DNA from: JAMXLO01 sp035492535
GTDB taxonomy: Bacteria; Pseudomonadota; Alphaproteobacteria; Acetobacterales; Acetobacteraceae
Assembly: GCA_035492535.1 (NCBI GenBank)
Contig: DATJJM010000006.1
Location: 1 to 64,000 of the forward strand
Direction: 5' to 3'
Length of the DNA: 64,000 nucleotides
Every line of letters starts with the position of its first letter. The first letter of the stretch is position 1. The notes below the pieces were generated by a model. It did no database searches, had not been told where the DNA came from, and worked only from the letters and a program-made list of their open reading frames with translations. Shown one piece after another: positions 16,757 through 24,900 of this stretch. A program made the position numbers and the translations under genes.

Positions 16757-17194
16757 ATGTCGCCCGAAGTGTTCGACGACTGCATGCCCCGCATCCAGGC
16801 GGTGGCCACGCAGTTGGGCATCACGCTGGAGATGCCGAACGAAATTGCCGGGCCGCGACCGTCGCCACCGAAGACATGGGTCGATGTCGAGGTTGCTGCG
16901 CAGTCCGCCGGTCCGATGCAGATCGGCTACGACGCGTGGAACGAAGAAGGCCAGATCTTCATTCACGTAATGGTGCCGATCGGCACCGGCATGCGCGACG
17001 CCCTGGTGCAGCGCAAAGCGTTCTCCACCGCATTTCGCGGCATCAACGTCACCACACCTGACGGGCTCTCCTACAGCGACGATCAGTCGATGGATCCGCT
17101 CGGCCCTGGCGGAGACGACGGCGTGTACCGGCGCCTGACGCTGATCGTTCGCTACCTCTGGCAGGACCGCCTGACCGCACCCCCGCCCTACTGA
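16757..17194 (+). CDS. Tail terminator protein, DUF4128-like (145 aa)
   Basis: It lies just before the tail tube genes and has the alpha/beta pattern of tail terminators: an N-terminal helix (MSPEVFDDCMPRIQAVATQLG), then WVDVEVAAQSAGPMQIGYDAWNEEGQIFIHVMVPIGTG, a helix AFSTAFRGI, and VYRRLTLIVRYLWQDR. Such proteins cap the finished tube and join it to the head. ATG 16757 is preferred over the overlapping ATG 16752, which is in another frame. Confidence 0.72.
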   Translation: MSPEVFDDCMPRIQAVATQLGITLEMPNEIAGPRPSPPKTWVDVEVAAQSAGPMQIGYDAWNEEGQIFIHVMVPIGTGMRDALVQRKAFSTAFRGINVTTPDGLSYSDDQSMDPLGPGGDDGVYRRLTLIVRYLWQDRLTAPPPY

Positions 17195-17211
17195 GCGAAA
17201 GGAACGCAGCT

Positions 17212-17376
17212 GTGCCGCAATTCCACATCGTTGAAGAGATGCCGACCAACTCTGGGATCTTTGAAGAGACCACCCCAGCCGAGGTCATCGCCGACGACGT
17301 CGAGAAGGCCAAGCTGCGCTGCATCGATCTCAGCCAGGACGGCAATCGATACGGCGTCTGGGTCGAATCCCCCTGA
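17212..17376 (+). CDS. Small tail-region protein, paralogue of next gene's N-terminus (54 aa)
   Basis: GTG start with GAAAGGA about ten bases upstream; ends at TGA 17374-17376. The translation begins MPQFHIVEEMPTNSGIFEET and ends NRYGVWVESP. It aligns with the first 50 residues of the next gene (MEEFHILVESATPGSF...KYGFWVYES), so the two look like tandem duplicates. Function unknown; the pattern is a small alpha/beta domain. Confidence 0.65.
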   Translation: MPQFHIVEEMPTNSGIFEETTPAEVIADDVEKAKLRCIDLSQDGNRYGVWVESP

Positions 17377-17393
17377 GAGCAAGGAAACCGTCC

Positions 17394-17864
17394 ATGGAAG
17401 AGTTTCATATCCTGGTTGAATCGGCCACGCCCGGTAGTTTCGTCGAGACCGGTGAGATCATCAGCAGCAACGCAACCGACGCCATGGATCGCTGCGTCGA
17501 ACTCGCAGTGGACGGCAAGAAGTACGGCTTCTGGGTTTACGAGAGTGTCGTTGCCAAGAACCTGCTGCAGCCCGCAGGCGCGGACCCCAATGCACCGCCC
17601 CTGCCGACCGCCCCGCCGGTCAATGTCGATGTTCCATACGTCTCGCAAAACGGCGCGGTGCTGAGCTGCACGCTGGGCAACTGGGACGGCTCGCCCACGT
17701 CCTATCTCTATCTGTGGCAGCTCGACGGGACACCCGTTGGCACCGCGGACACCTATCCCGTGCAGCCGGCCGACGTTGGCAAAAGCGCGACCTGCACTGT
17801 CAGCGCCACCAACGATGCGGGCACGACCTCAGCGCCGGTGTCGAACGCCATCGTCGTCACCTGA
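17394..17864 (+). CDS. Tail decoration protein with Ig-like domain (156 aa)
   Basis: The N-terminal 50 residues repeat the preceding small gene. After a proline-rich linker (ADPNAPPLPTAPP), residues ~75-156 form an immunoglobulin/PKD-like domain: GAVLSCTLGNWDGSP, SYLYLWQLDGTPVG, YPVQPADVGKSATCTVSATNDAGT and SNAIVV. Ig-like domains on tail proteins bind host-surface polysaccharide weakly or decorate the virion. AAGGAAACC lies before ATG 17394. It directly precedes the tail tube genes. Confidence 0.75.
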   Translation: MEEFHILVESATPGSFVETGEIISSNATDAMDRCVELAVDGKKYGFWVYESVVAKNLLQPAGADPNAPPLPTAPPVNVDVPYVSQNGAVLSCTLGNWDGSPTSYLYLWQLDGTPVGTADTYPVQPADVGKSATCTVSATNDAGTTSAPVSNAIVVT

Positions 17865-17915
17865 GAGCAGCGACCGCGCGTCGCGCGCACTGAAATCTAA
17901 ACACAGGAGAGAGCC

Positions 17916-19118
17916 ATGCCCGCGACCGCCGGATATCAAGCTGGCGTCGAAGCCAACCAAACGCGAATCTCGTACGCCGTCGAAGCAACCTGGGGTGTCG
18001 CCCCGGCCGTCGCCTTCAAAGCGATCCGGTATATGAGCGACACGTTGGCGGAGACGAAAACCCGCCAGCGACCGAGTGAAATCAACATCACGAGGGAAGC
18101 CACGCAAGCGGTCACCACGCAGCAGACCGCAGGCGGCACGATCAACTATGCGCTGTCCTATCAGACCTTCGATGACTTCTTCTCGGTGGTGCTGCAGCGC
18201 GACTGGCAGGCGTTCCAGACCATCAACGGCATCGCCGGCGACATCACGCTCACCAACACGGGTGGCGTGGTCGTGCTGTCGTCGACGCTCGCCACCAAGT
18301 TCGCGACCCTGGCGCAGGGAACGTGGATCAAACTCTATGGATTTACCAACACGCTCAACAACGGCTGGTGGTTCATCAAACTCCACACCGACGACTCGCA
18401 TCTCACGCTCGAGGGCACCAACCGGGCCGCGGTGATCACCGAAACACCAGCTGGTACCGCGGCGCATGTGCGCGGCTCGACGATCAGCAACGGCACCACG
18501 TTCAAGTCGCTGTTCATGCAGCAGATGCTGTCGTCGACAATGTTCCTCGTCTATCCGGGCACCTACATCTCGCGCATGACGATCTCCGGTGGGATCGGCA
18601 ACTTCTTCACCGGCGCGATCGATATCATCGCCAAAGATGAGGATGGGATCACGGTCGACAGTTCGACCGGCGCCGTCATCGCCGCGCCTACCACCATCGT
18701 CCTGGACCCGGTCAATGGGTTCGTCGGCGCATTCTGGAACGGTGCGCCAATGGTGGGCACGCTCGACCAGATGGCGATCACGCTGGAGAACACCGCAGCA
18801 GCGCCCGAATACGGTCTCGGCAATCAGCTCTCGGTCGGCATCCTCAGCGGAACATTCAGCGCGAACGGCACGTTCCGGATGTACTTCAACGACTTCACCA
18901 ACTATAACATGATGCAGGCCGAGCAGACTGGCACCCTCTCCTTCATTCTGAAGGGCTCTACTGGAAACTCCTACGCCTTCACCTTCGTCAATGCTTTCAT
19001 GATGGTGAAGATGAATGCGGGCGGGCCAGGGCAAGCGGTCTATGCCGACATCACGGTCGAAGGGAACCCCGGCCCGAACGGCGGCACGTTCATCATCGAC
19101 CGCTTGGCCAATACCTAA
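17916..19118 (+). CDS. Major tail tube protein, copy 1 (400 aa)
   Basis: Preceded by ACACAGGAGAGAGCC, a strong ribosome site. The 'TRISYAVEATWGVAPAVAFKAIR...TKTRQRPSEINITRE' opening and the 'QTAGGTINYALSYQTFDDFF' motif belong to the phage tail-tube family of the 'Phage_tail_tube_2/Tail_tube' type. Beta-rich throughout, with a C-terminal DITVEGNPGPNGGTFIIDRL. Strong ribosome binding and location before the chaperone genes fit high expression. A close paralogue follows immediately. Confidence 0.85.
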   Translation: MPATAGYQAGVEANQTRISYAVEATWGVAPAVAFKAIRYMSDTLAETKTRQRPSEINITREATQAVTTQQTAGGTINYALSYQTFDDFFSVVLQRDWQAFQTINGIAGDITLTNTGGVVVLSSTLATKFATLAQGTWIKLYGFTNTLNNGWWFIKLHTDDSHLTLEGTNRAAVITETPAGTAAHVRGSTISNGTTFKSLFMQQMLSSTMFLVYPGTYISRMTISGGIGNFFTGAIDIIAKDEDGITVDSSTGAVIAAPTTIVLDPVNGFVGAFWNGAPMVGTLDQMAITLENTAAAPEYGLGNQLSVGILSGTFSANGTFRMYFNDFTNYNMMQAEQTGTLSFILKGSTGNSYAFTFVNAFMMVKMNAGGPGQAVYADITVEGNPGPNGGTFIIDRLANT

Positions 19119-19136
19119 AAGCGAGGAGACGCAGCA

Positions 19137-20351
19137 ATGCCCGCGACTGCAGGATATCAGGCTGGCGTTGAGGCCAACCAAACGCAACTCTCGTATGGCA
19201 ATGAGGTTACCTGGGGTGCGCGGCCACTCGTGCAGTTCCAGGCGATCCGCTACACGGGCGACACGTTGGCGCTCACCAAGACGAGGCAGCGGCCGAGCGA
19301 GATCAACATCAGCCGAGAGGTGTCGGGCGCCGTTACCACGCAGCAGACCGCAGGCGGCACGATCAACTATGCGCTGAGCTATGGCACCTACGACGACTTC
19401 TTCGCCTCGCTCTGCCAGGACGACTGGTCGCCGCCGCTGAACATCGCCAGCATCGGCACCGACATCACCATGACGTCGACCGGCAACACGATTCAATCGC
19501 TGTCGTCCACCTTGACGACCAAGTTCACCAACGTTTCGGTCGGTCAGTATATACGGGTGTCCGGTTTCACGACGATCACGCAATACAATACTTGGTGGCG
19601 GGTGCTGACGAAGACGGATAACTCGCACATCACCGTCACCGGCAATGCGGTCCTCGTCGCGACCGAAACCTCGGCTGGGGCCAACGTCCTGATCACCGGC
19701 TCGTCGCTCAACAACGCCACGACCTTCAAAAGCCTGTTCATCCAGCAGAAGTTTTCCTCGACCCGGTTCCTCCGCTATGGCGGCGCCTACGTGACACGCA
19801 TCACGCTTGGCGGCGCCGTTGGAAACTTCTTCTCGGGTGCCATCGACGTCGTTGCGCAGACGGAAATCGCCGCCGCGGTCGAAGCCTCAACCGGTGCCAC
19901 GCTGCCAGCGCCGTCAGGCACGGTGTTCGATCCCGTCGCCGGCTTCATCAGGATGAACTACAACGTCGGCACCGTCGCCGGGCTCATCGATCAGCTGTCG
20001 CTGACGCTGGAGAACACTGGTGCCGCGCCCGAGTTCAGCATGGGCGGCAGCGCCGGCGCCGACGGCATGCTTGGCGGCACGTTCACCGGCTCGGGTGCGT
20101 TCCGCCTCTATTGCAAGGATTTCACGCTCTACAACCAGTTCCAGTCGGAGCTGTCCGCCGACCTGCAGATCTATCTGCAGGACGCGCAAAAGAACTCCTA
20201 CGTCATCTCGTTCCAGCAGGTGTCGCTGTTCTGCAAGATCAACGCCACCGGCCCCGGCACGGCCGTCATGGTCGACGTGACATTTGAGGCCAACCCGGAT
20301 CCCACGAACAACGGCACGTTCCAGATGGACCGCCACCCGCCACCGAACTGA
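19137..20351 (+). CDS. Major tail tube protein, copy 2 (404 aa)
   Basis: A paralogue of the preceding gene over the whole length, sharing MPATAGYQAGVEANQT at the start, TKTRQRPSEINI, QQTAGGTINYALSY, FFxGAID and a matching C-terminus (DVTFEANPDPTNNGTFQMDR). GCGAGGAGACGCAGCA precedes ATG 19137. Either the tube is built from two subunit types or one copy serves as a tip or decoration variant. The DNA diverges over most of the length except for short nearly identical blocks, so the duplication is not recent. Confidence 0.83.
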   Translation: MPATAGYQAGVEANQTQLSYGNEVTWGARPLVQFQAIRYTGDTLALTKTRQRPSEINISREVSGAVTTQQTAGGTINYALSYGTYDDFFASLCQDDWSPPLNIASIGTDITMTSTGNTIQSLSSTLTTKFTNVSVGQYIRVSGFTTITQYNTWWRVLTKTDNSHITVTGNAVLVATETSAGANVLITGSSLNNATTFKSLFIQQKFSSTRFLRYGGAYVTRITLGGAVGNFFSGAIDVVAQTEIAAAVEASTGATLPAPSGTVFDPVAGFIRMNYNVGTVAGLIDQLSLTLENTGAAPEFSMGGSAGADGMLGGTFTGSGAFRLYCKDFTLYNQFQSELSADLQIYLQDAQKNSYVISFQQVSLFCKINATGPGTAVMVDVTFEANPDPTNNGTFQMDRHPPPN

Positions 20352-20418
20352 GCAATTCAGAGATCGGCGTCTGATCGGACGCTGATGGCGCGCGCGAGGT
20401 TTCCTCCCCCGTGCGTCG

Positions 20419-20457
20419 GCGCGTGACCGTTGCCGTCCGGGCTGTGGTCACGCGCCA
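20419..20457 (+). promoter_or_regulatory. Strong hairpin between tail tube and chaperone genes
   Basis: A perfect 11-bp inverted repeat, GGCGCGTGACC at 20419-20429 and GGTCACGCGCC at 20447-20457, with a 17-base loop. No U-run follows, so it is not a standard terminator. It lies in a 138-base gap and could act as an attenuator or mRNA stabiliser setting the tube-to-chaperone ratio. Confidence 0.5.
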
Positions 20458-20489
20458 CCCTTCCAACCGGACAGGAAGACACAGCAACA

Positions 20490-20924
20490 ATGGCAAACTT
20501 GAAAGAGTTCCAATCGGACATCCGTGCGATCAATGATGGCATATGGGTGCGCGTCAACGAAGCCTACGGCGATCTCGAGATCCAGGTGAGAGGCTTCACC
20601 GATCAGTTCCATGATGCACGCACCGCCCGCCAGATAGCTGCAGCGGAAGGCTATGGCGGCGACGAAAAGCGGATACCCAACGACGTCCAGCGACGCATCA
20701 ACGCATCGCTGATGCAAGACTTCCTCATCATCGGCGTGCGCAACCTCGACAATGGCGACGGTCAACCGGTGACGATCGAGCAGTTCCACGAGCTGCTGTT
20801 CCAACCCGACTACGGTCGCCTGTCGCGCATGGTGTGGGACGCTGCAGGCCGCGTCTCCGCACGCTCGATGGCGCAGGTCGAGGCCGCAGCAAAAAACTCA
20901 CCGACGGACTCCGCCTCGAGTTGA
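20490..20924 (+). CDS. Tail assembly chaperone, short form (144 aa)
   Basis: The lambda gpG-like chaperone that coats the tape measure before tube polymerisation. Helical, charged and soluble; position between tube and tape measure is diagnostic. ACAGGAAGACACAGCAACA precedes ATG 20490. Near the end the zero frame reads GCA-GCA-AAA-AAC, where A_AAA_AAC at 20891-20897 is a canonical -1 slippery heptamer. Eight more codons in the zero frame give the short form; slippage gives the long form. Confidence 0.85.
   Translation: MANLKEFQSDIRAINDGIWVRVNEAYGDLEIQVRGFTDQFHDARTARQIAAAEGYGGDEKRIPNDVQRRINASLMQDFLIIGVRNLDNGDGQPVTIEQFHELLFQPDYGRLSRMVWDAAGRVSARSMAQVEAAAKNSPTDSASS
20891..20897 (+). promoter_or_regulatory. 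-1 ribosomal slippery site A_AAA_AAC
   Basis: The heptamer falls exactly in the X_XXY_YYZ register of the upstream chaperone frame (AAA 20892-20894, AAC 20895-20897). After slipping back one base the reading continues CTC-ACC-GAC into the open downstream frame. Position, register and gene pair are those of the conserved tail chaperone frameshift. Confidence 0.88.
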
Positions 20925-21295
20925 ACTACGGCAACCTCCGATCGCGTCTCATGGCGCGTCGGAAGCAGCAGATCGCTGCGGGCGAGCGCCCCGATATGTC
21001 CGAGACGGACATGCCGCCGGCGCCGTGGATCGAACCCGAGTTCCTGTGGATCTGGCGCGCTTGGCATCGGCTGCACCCTGATCGTCCGCAGTATGGCGGC
21101 GGCATGGGCCCGACGGTGCCGGGCGACATCCCATGGACTGTCGTGCGCCAGTGGGCGGAATTCCATGATCTGACACGCGGAGAATTCGACATGCTCGACC
21201 GCGTGCTTCAGCGCATGGATGGCGAATATCGGGAGTGGTGGATCTCACGCCACCCGCCTGAGTCGACGGCGCCGCGACGGCGGGAGATCCGCTGA
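20897..21295 (+). CDS. Tail assembly chaperone extension made by -1 frameshift (132 codons)
   Basis: The -1 frame is open from before the slippery site (20834) to TGA 21293-21295 and has no convincing start of its own; its first ATG, at 20951 (MARRKQQIAAGER), lacks a ribosome site. Fusion to residue 136 of the upstream protein gives a product of about 268 residues. The extension has EPEFLWIWRAWHRLHPDRPQYGGGMGPTVPGDIPWTVVRQWAE, a helical domain like gpT-type extensions that bind the tube protein. The stop overlaps the next ATG. Confidence 0.83.
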   Translation, partial: LTDGLRLELNYGNLRSRLMARRKQQIAAGERPDMSETDMPPAPWIEPEFLWIWRAWHRLHPDRPQYGGGMGPTVPGDIPWTVVRQWAEFHDLTRGEFDMLDRVLQRMDGEYREWWISRHPPESTAPRRREIR

Positions 21296-21972
21296 TGCGG
21301 TCGGTGATCGGCGCAGACCTCGGAGCGAATCTACGCACTGTCGTCCGCAAGATGCTCGACAAGCAGGTGCAGTCACCCGATGCGCGTGCGCGCGTTAAGA
21401 AGCATCTGCAGCTGCGCATCGAGGAGATGGAGCAGAGCGGCGTCACGCCGGTGTTCCGGCAATTCGTCAACGGCGTCGAGACCAACGACCTCTCGAAAAT
21501 CACCTTCCGCGGTAGCACCATCGAGCTGAAGTTCGATCGGCTCGATGGTGTCGCGCGGGCGATCCTGGCGTATGCCAAGGAGATCAGCCCGAACCCCGGT
21601 GGCCCGTACTCCCAGGCGTGGTTCTTGGCAGTGAACGGTGTGCCGGTCACCGACCTCTCCCAACACATCCCCCACGACGCGACGGTCATCCTGACCAACT
21701 TCGCGCCGTTCGCCCGTCGCCTCGAGGAACGAGGGCGCACCGGGCGCAGCGGCAGGCTGTCAGGATACGCGCGTCCGGAGCTCGTGGTGACCGAGCGCAC
21801 CCGGCTTTGGGCCCGCAAGCAGTTCCCCAGCGTCAACATCGATCGGCTGTTCGTCGCCATCCCAGGCGGCGGCGGCACCGCGCGCGGCTGGCAGGTGCCG
21901 TACGTCCTGAAGACCGGGCCACACCGCGGTGAGCCGATCCTCTACCCCGCCATCCGGCTGACGGAACGCTGA
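21295..21972 (+). CDS. Conserved tail-region protein before the tape measure (225 aa)
   Basis: Coupled to the chaperone extension by TGATG. The N-terminus is helical and basic (VVRKMLDKQVQSPDARARVKKHLQLRIEEMEQ); the rest is alpha/beta with KITFRGSTIELKFDRLDGVARAILAYAKE and a basic C-terminus. It resembles no family I can name; proteins at this position in other phages are minor tail or virion-entry components. Confidence 0.65.
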   Translation: MRSVIGADLGANLRTVVRKMLDKQVQSPDARARVKKHLQLRIEEMEQSGVTPVFRQFVNGVETNDLSKITFRGSTIELKFDRLDGVARAILAYAKEISPNPGGPYSQAWFLAVNGVPVTDLSQHIPHDATVILTNFAPFARRLEERGRTGRSGRLSGYARPELVVTERTRLWARKQFPSVNIDRLFVAIPGGGGTARGWQVPYVLKTGPHRGEPILYPAIRLTER

Positions 21973-21973
21973 G

Positions 21974-24900
21974 ATGGCCAACGAAGAACAACTCCGCGAC
22001 GACTACACGCTCAACCTCCAGGCCGAGGACAACACGAGCGCGCCGGTCGATAAGGCGGCCGCGTCGCTCGATGGTTACGTCAAATCGGCTGAGAGCGCGG
22101 CTGCGGCGGTCACTGGGCTGGGTGGCACGGTCAAGACGGCCGCTGACCAGATCACTGCGGCCGGCGCCGCCTGGGACCGCGTAGCGCGGCGCAATGACGA
22201 TGTCACCGCCGCTGCCTACCGGCTGAAGAGCGCGCAGGAGGAGCTCACCCGCGTCCAGGCCCTGGCCGCCAGGGCGCTGGAGGCAGGCGGCGCCGACCAG
22301 GACGTCGTCAACCGTGTACTGGCGCAGCAGACCGAGAAGGTGCGGCAGCTGACTGCTGCGCTGATCGAGGTGCGCGCTGCGACCGAAGGTGCCGCCGAGG
22401 CGGCGGCGCTGTGGGAGACCAGGATCGAGCAGGGCGACGAGCTCCTCACCGGGCTGTCGGCGTCCGCAGCTGCTACCGCGGCCGCTTTCACCAAGGGATC
22501 CGCCGAGGCCGCCGTCTATGGCCAGTCGCTCGCCTCGCTGCGCGCGCAATTCGACAGCGTGTTCAAGGTCTCCCAGGCCTACGAAGCGGAGCTGGCGACG
22601 CTCAACAAGGCGTTCGCCACCGGCGCGATCGAGGGGCCGGTGGCGCAGGCCAGGGCGTTGGATGATCTGAACGCGAAGTACGCCAGGATCACCGGCACTG
22701 CCGACGCGCTGCTGGCGAAAAAACAGGCTGAGACCGATGCATCGGCCAAGCTGGTTGCGCAATACGCCGCTGAGCGCGCCTCGTTCGACAGCATCTATGC
22801 GGCATCGAAGCAATACGAGGAGCAGTTCAACAAACTGACCGCGGCGCTGGAGGCGGGCCGCATCAACCAGGCGCAGTTCGACGTCTATCTCGACAAAGCC
22901 AACGCGACGATGGCAACCGCCTCGCGCACGGCACAGGCCTACAGCCAGTCGCACGGGCAGGCCGCATTCGCGACAAGGCAGCTCGGCGTGCAGACCGTGC
23001 AATTTTTCTCCTCGCTCGAGTCCGGCATCCCGTTCATGACGGCCCTCGTCGAGCAGGGTCACCAGCTCGTCGACGTGGCCCTGGCGACCGGCACCGGCTT
23101 CGAAGTGATCACGAACGCGATGAAGACGGCGTTCGGCGCAATCGCCTCGCCGCTCGGCGCAGCGATCACCAGCGTCACCATTCTCACAGCCGGCCTCGTG
23201 GCCATGGCGTTCGCCACCGAGGGCGGCCAGAAGAATTTGCTGAGCCTGCAGCAGACGCTGCGCGCGACCAGGGACGATTACGCCAGCTTGGCGGGCGAAG
23301 TGAACGCCGCTGCGAAGAACGTCGCGGCCAGCAGCACAATCTCCAGGCCGGATGCGCGTGCGGCAGGGGCAACGATCGCCGGGACATTCAACTTCGAAGG
23401 CACACAGAAGGACATCGAGAGCCTCATCAAACTGTCGGGCGATCTGGCGGTTGTCTGGGGCACAACGGTTCCGGATGCCGCGAAGTTCCTGTCGAAGGCG
23501 ATGGAAGATCCGGCCAAGGCCGCGCAGGAGCTCGCCGAAAAACACTTCCCCGGAATGAACGCCGCACTCGTGCGCAACATCGAGCGCATGCAGGACTCCG
23601 GCCACGCCGCCGACGCCTACGCGCAAGTGCTCCGCGTGCTCGAGGGCGTGAACGGCGCTGCGGTTGATTCGATGACGCCGCTGCAAGCGGCATTGCATCG
23701 ACTGGGCGAAGAGTTCTCCAGCACGAAGAATGCTGCCGACAGCGCCGTTGCGCCGGTGCAGGGCGGTCTTTCGCGGATCGCCACCAACACGCTGAACGCG
23801 GTGAGCAACGCGATCGACGCGCTGAAGGGGCCCGACCGCCCGGTCAATTCCATGCCGATGACGCCGTTTCAGATGTACGGCGGTACCCAGGCACAGGTGC
23901 AAGGTCCGGACTTCGGGCCCGACAGCTTCGGCGCGGGAGGCGGTGGCGCCGACCCAGGCAACCGCAACCTGCTGGCACAACAAGCTGCAGAGGCAGCGAA
24001 GGCCGTCGACGACTTCAATCGGGTGATGCAGAGGGCGAATGCCACGGTCAAAGACTCGCCGTTTGGCAAGCTCCAGGATGCCACCGACACCGCCAAGGCG
24101 CTCAGCGATGCGCTGGCGACGCTTGGTGATCGCACCGACGACAATGCCGCCAAGTTCGACACCCTGACGACGGCGCTCCAGATCACCCAGAAGTCCCTCG
24201 AGGAGGCGGAGAAGGCCGTCGCCCTGTATGGCGAAACGGCGACCGACAAGGCGGTCAAAGCAACCGAGGCGCAGGCGCAGGGGCAGCGGGACATCGCCGC
24301 CGCTTATGCTGACGGCACTGATGCCGTCATCCAGGCCACGGCGTATGCGAAGGCCTACGAGGCCGCGCTGTCCGAAGGCCTGATCCCCGGCACTGACAAG
24401 TTCACCGACGCCGTCATCCGGCTGACGGTGGCGAACGTCGACAATGCGCGCGCGGTCGGCGCGGTCAAGGCGGCTGAGGACTCGCGCAACATCGATGACC
24501 AGATCGAGCTCATCAAAGCCGAGACCGAGGCGATCCTCAACAACACCGCTGCGAACCGGGCGAACGTCCAGAGCATCAAAGACAAGCAGGCGGTCGATAA
24601 GCTGGGTGAAGCGGGTGCGTCACCCGACCTGCAAGCTCATGCACTGGCACAGAGGATCTCGCTCGATGCGGCCACTGCTGACAAGCAGTTGGCCACCTCG
24701 GCGGCGTCATTGGCCGATAAATACAAGCCCGCGGAGGTTGCGCAGCTCAACGAGAAGATCGGCGAATTCGCTGCCAAGCTGCGCGAGCTGGGGCCGCGCA
24801 CTGAGGAAAACGCTGCGACCGTCGACAAGTATTCGAATGCGATCAAAGGCGCCGAGGCCGAGATCACCCGGCTGAACAAGACGCACGAGGTGCATCGCGC

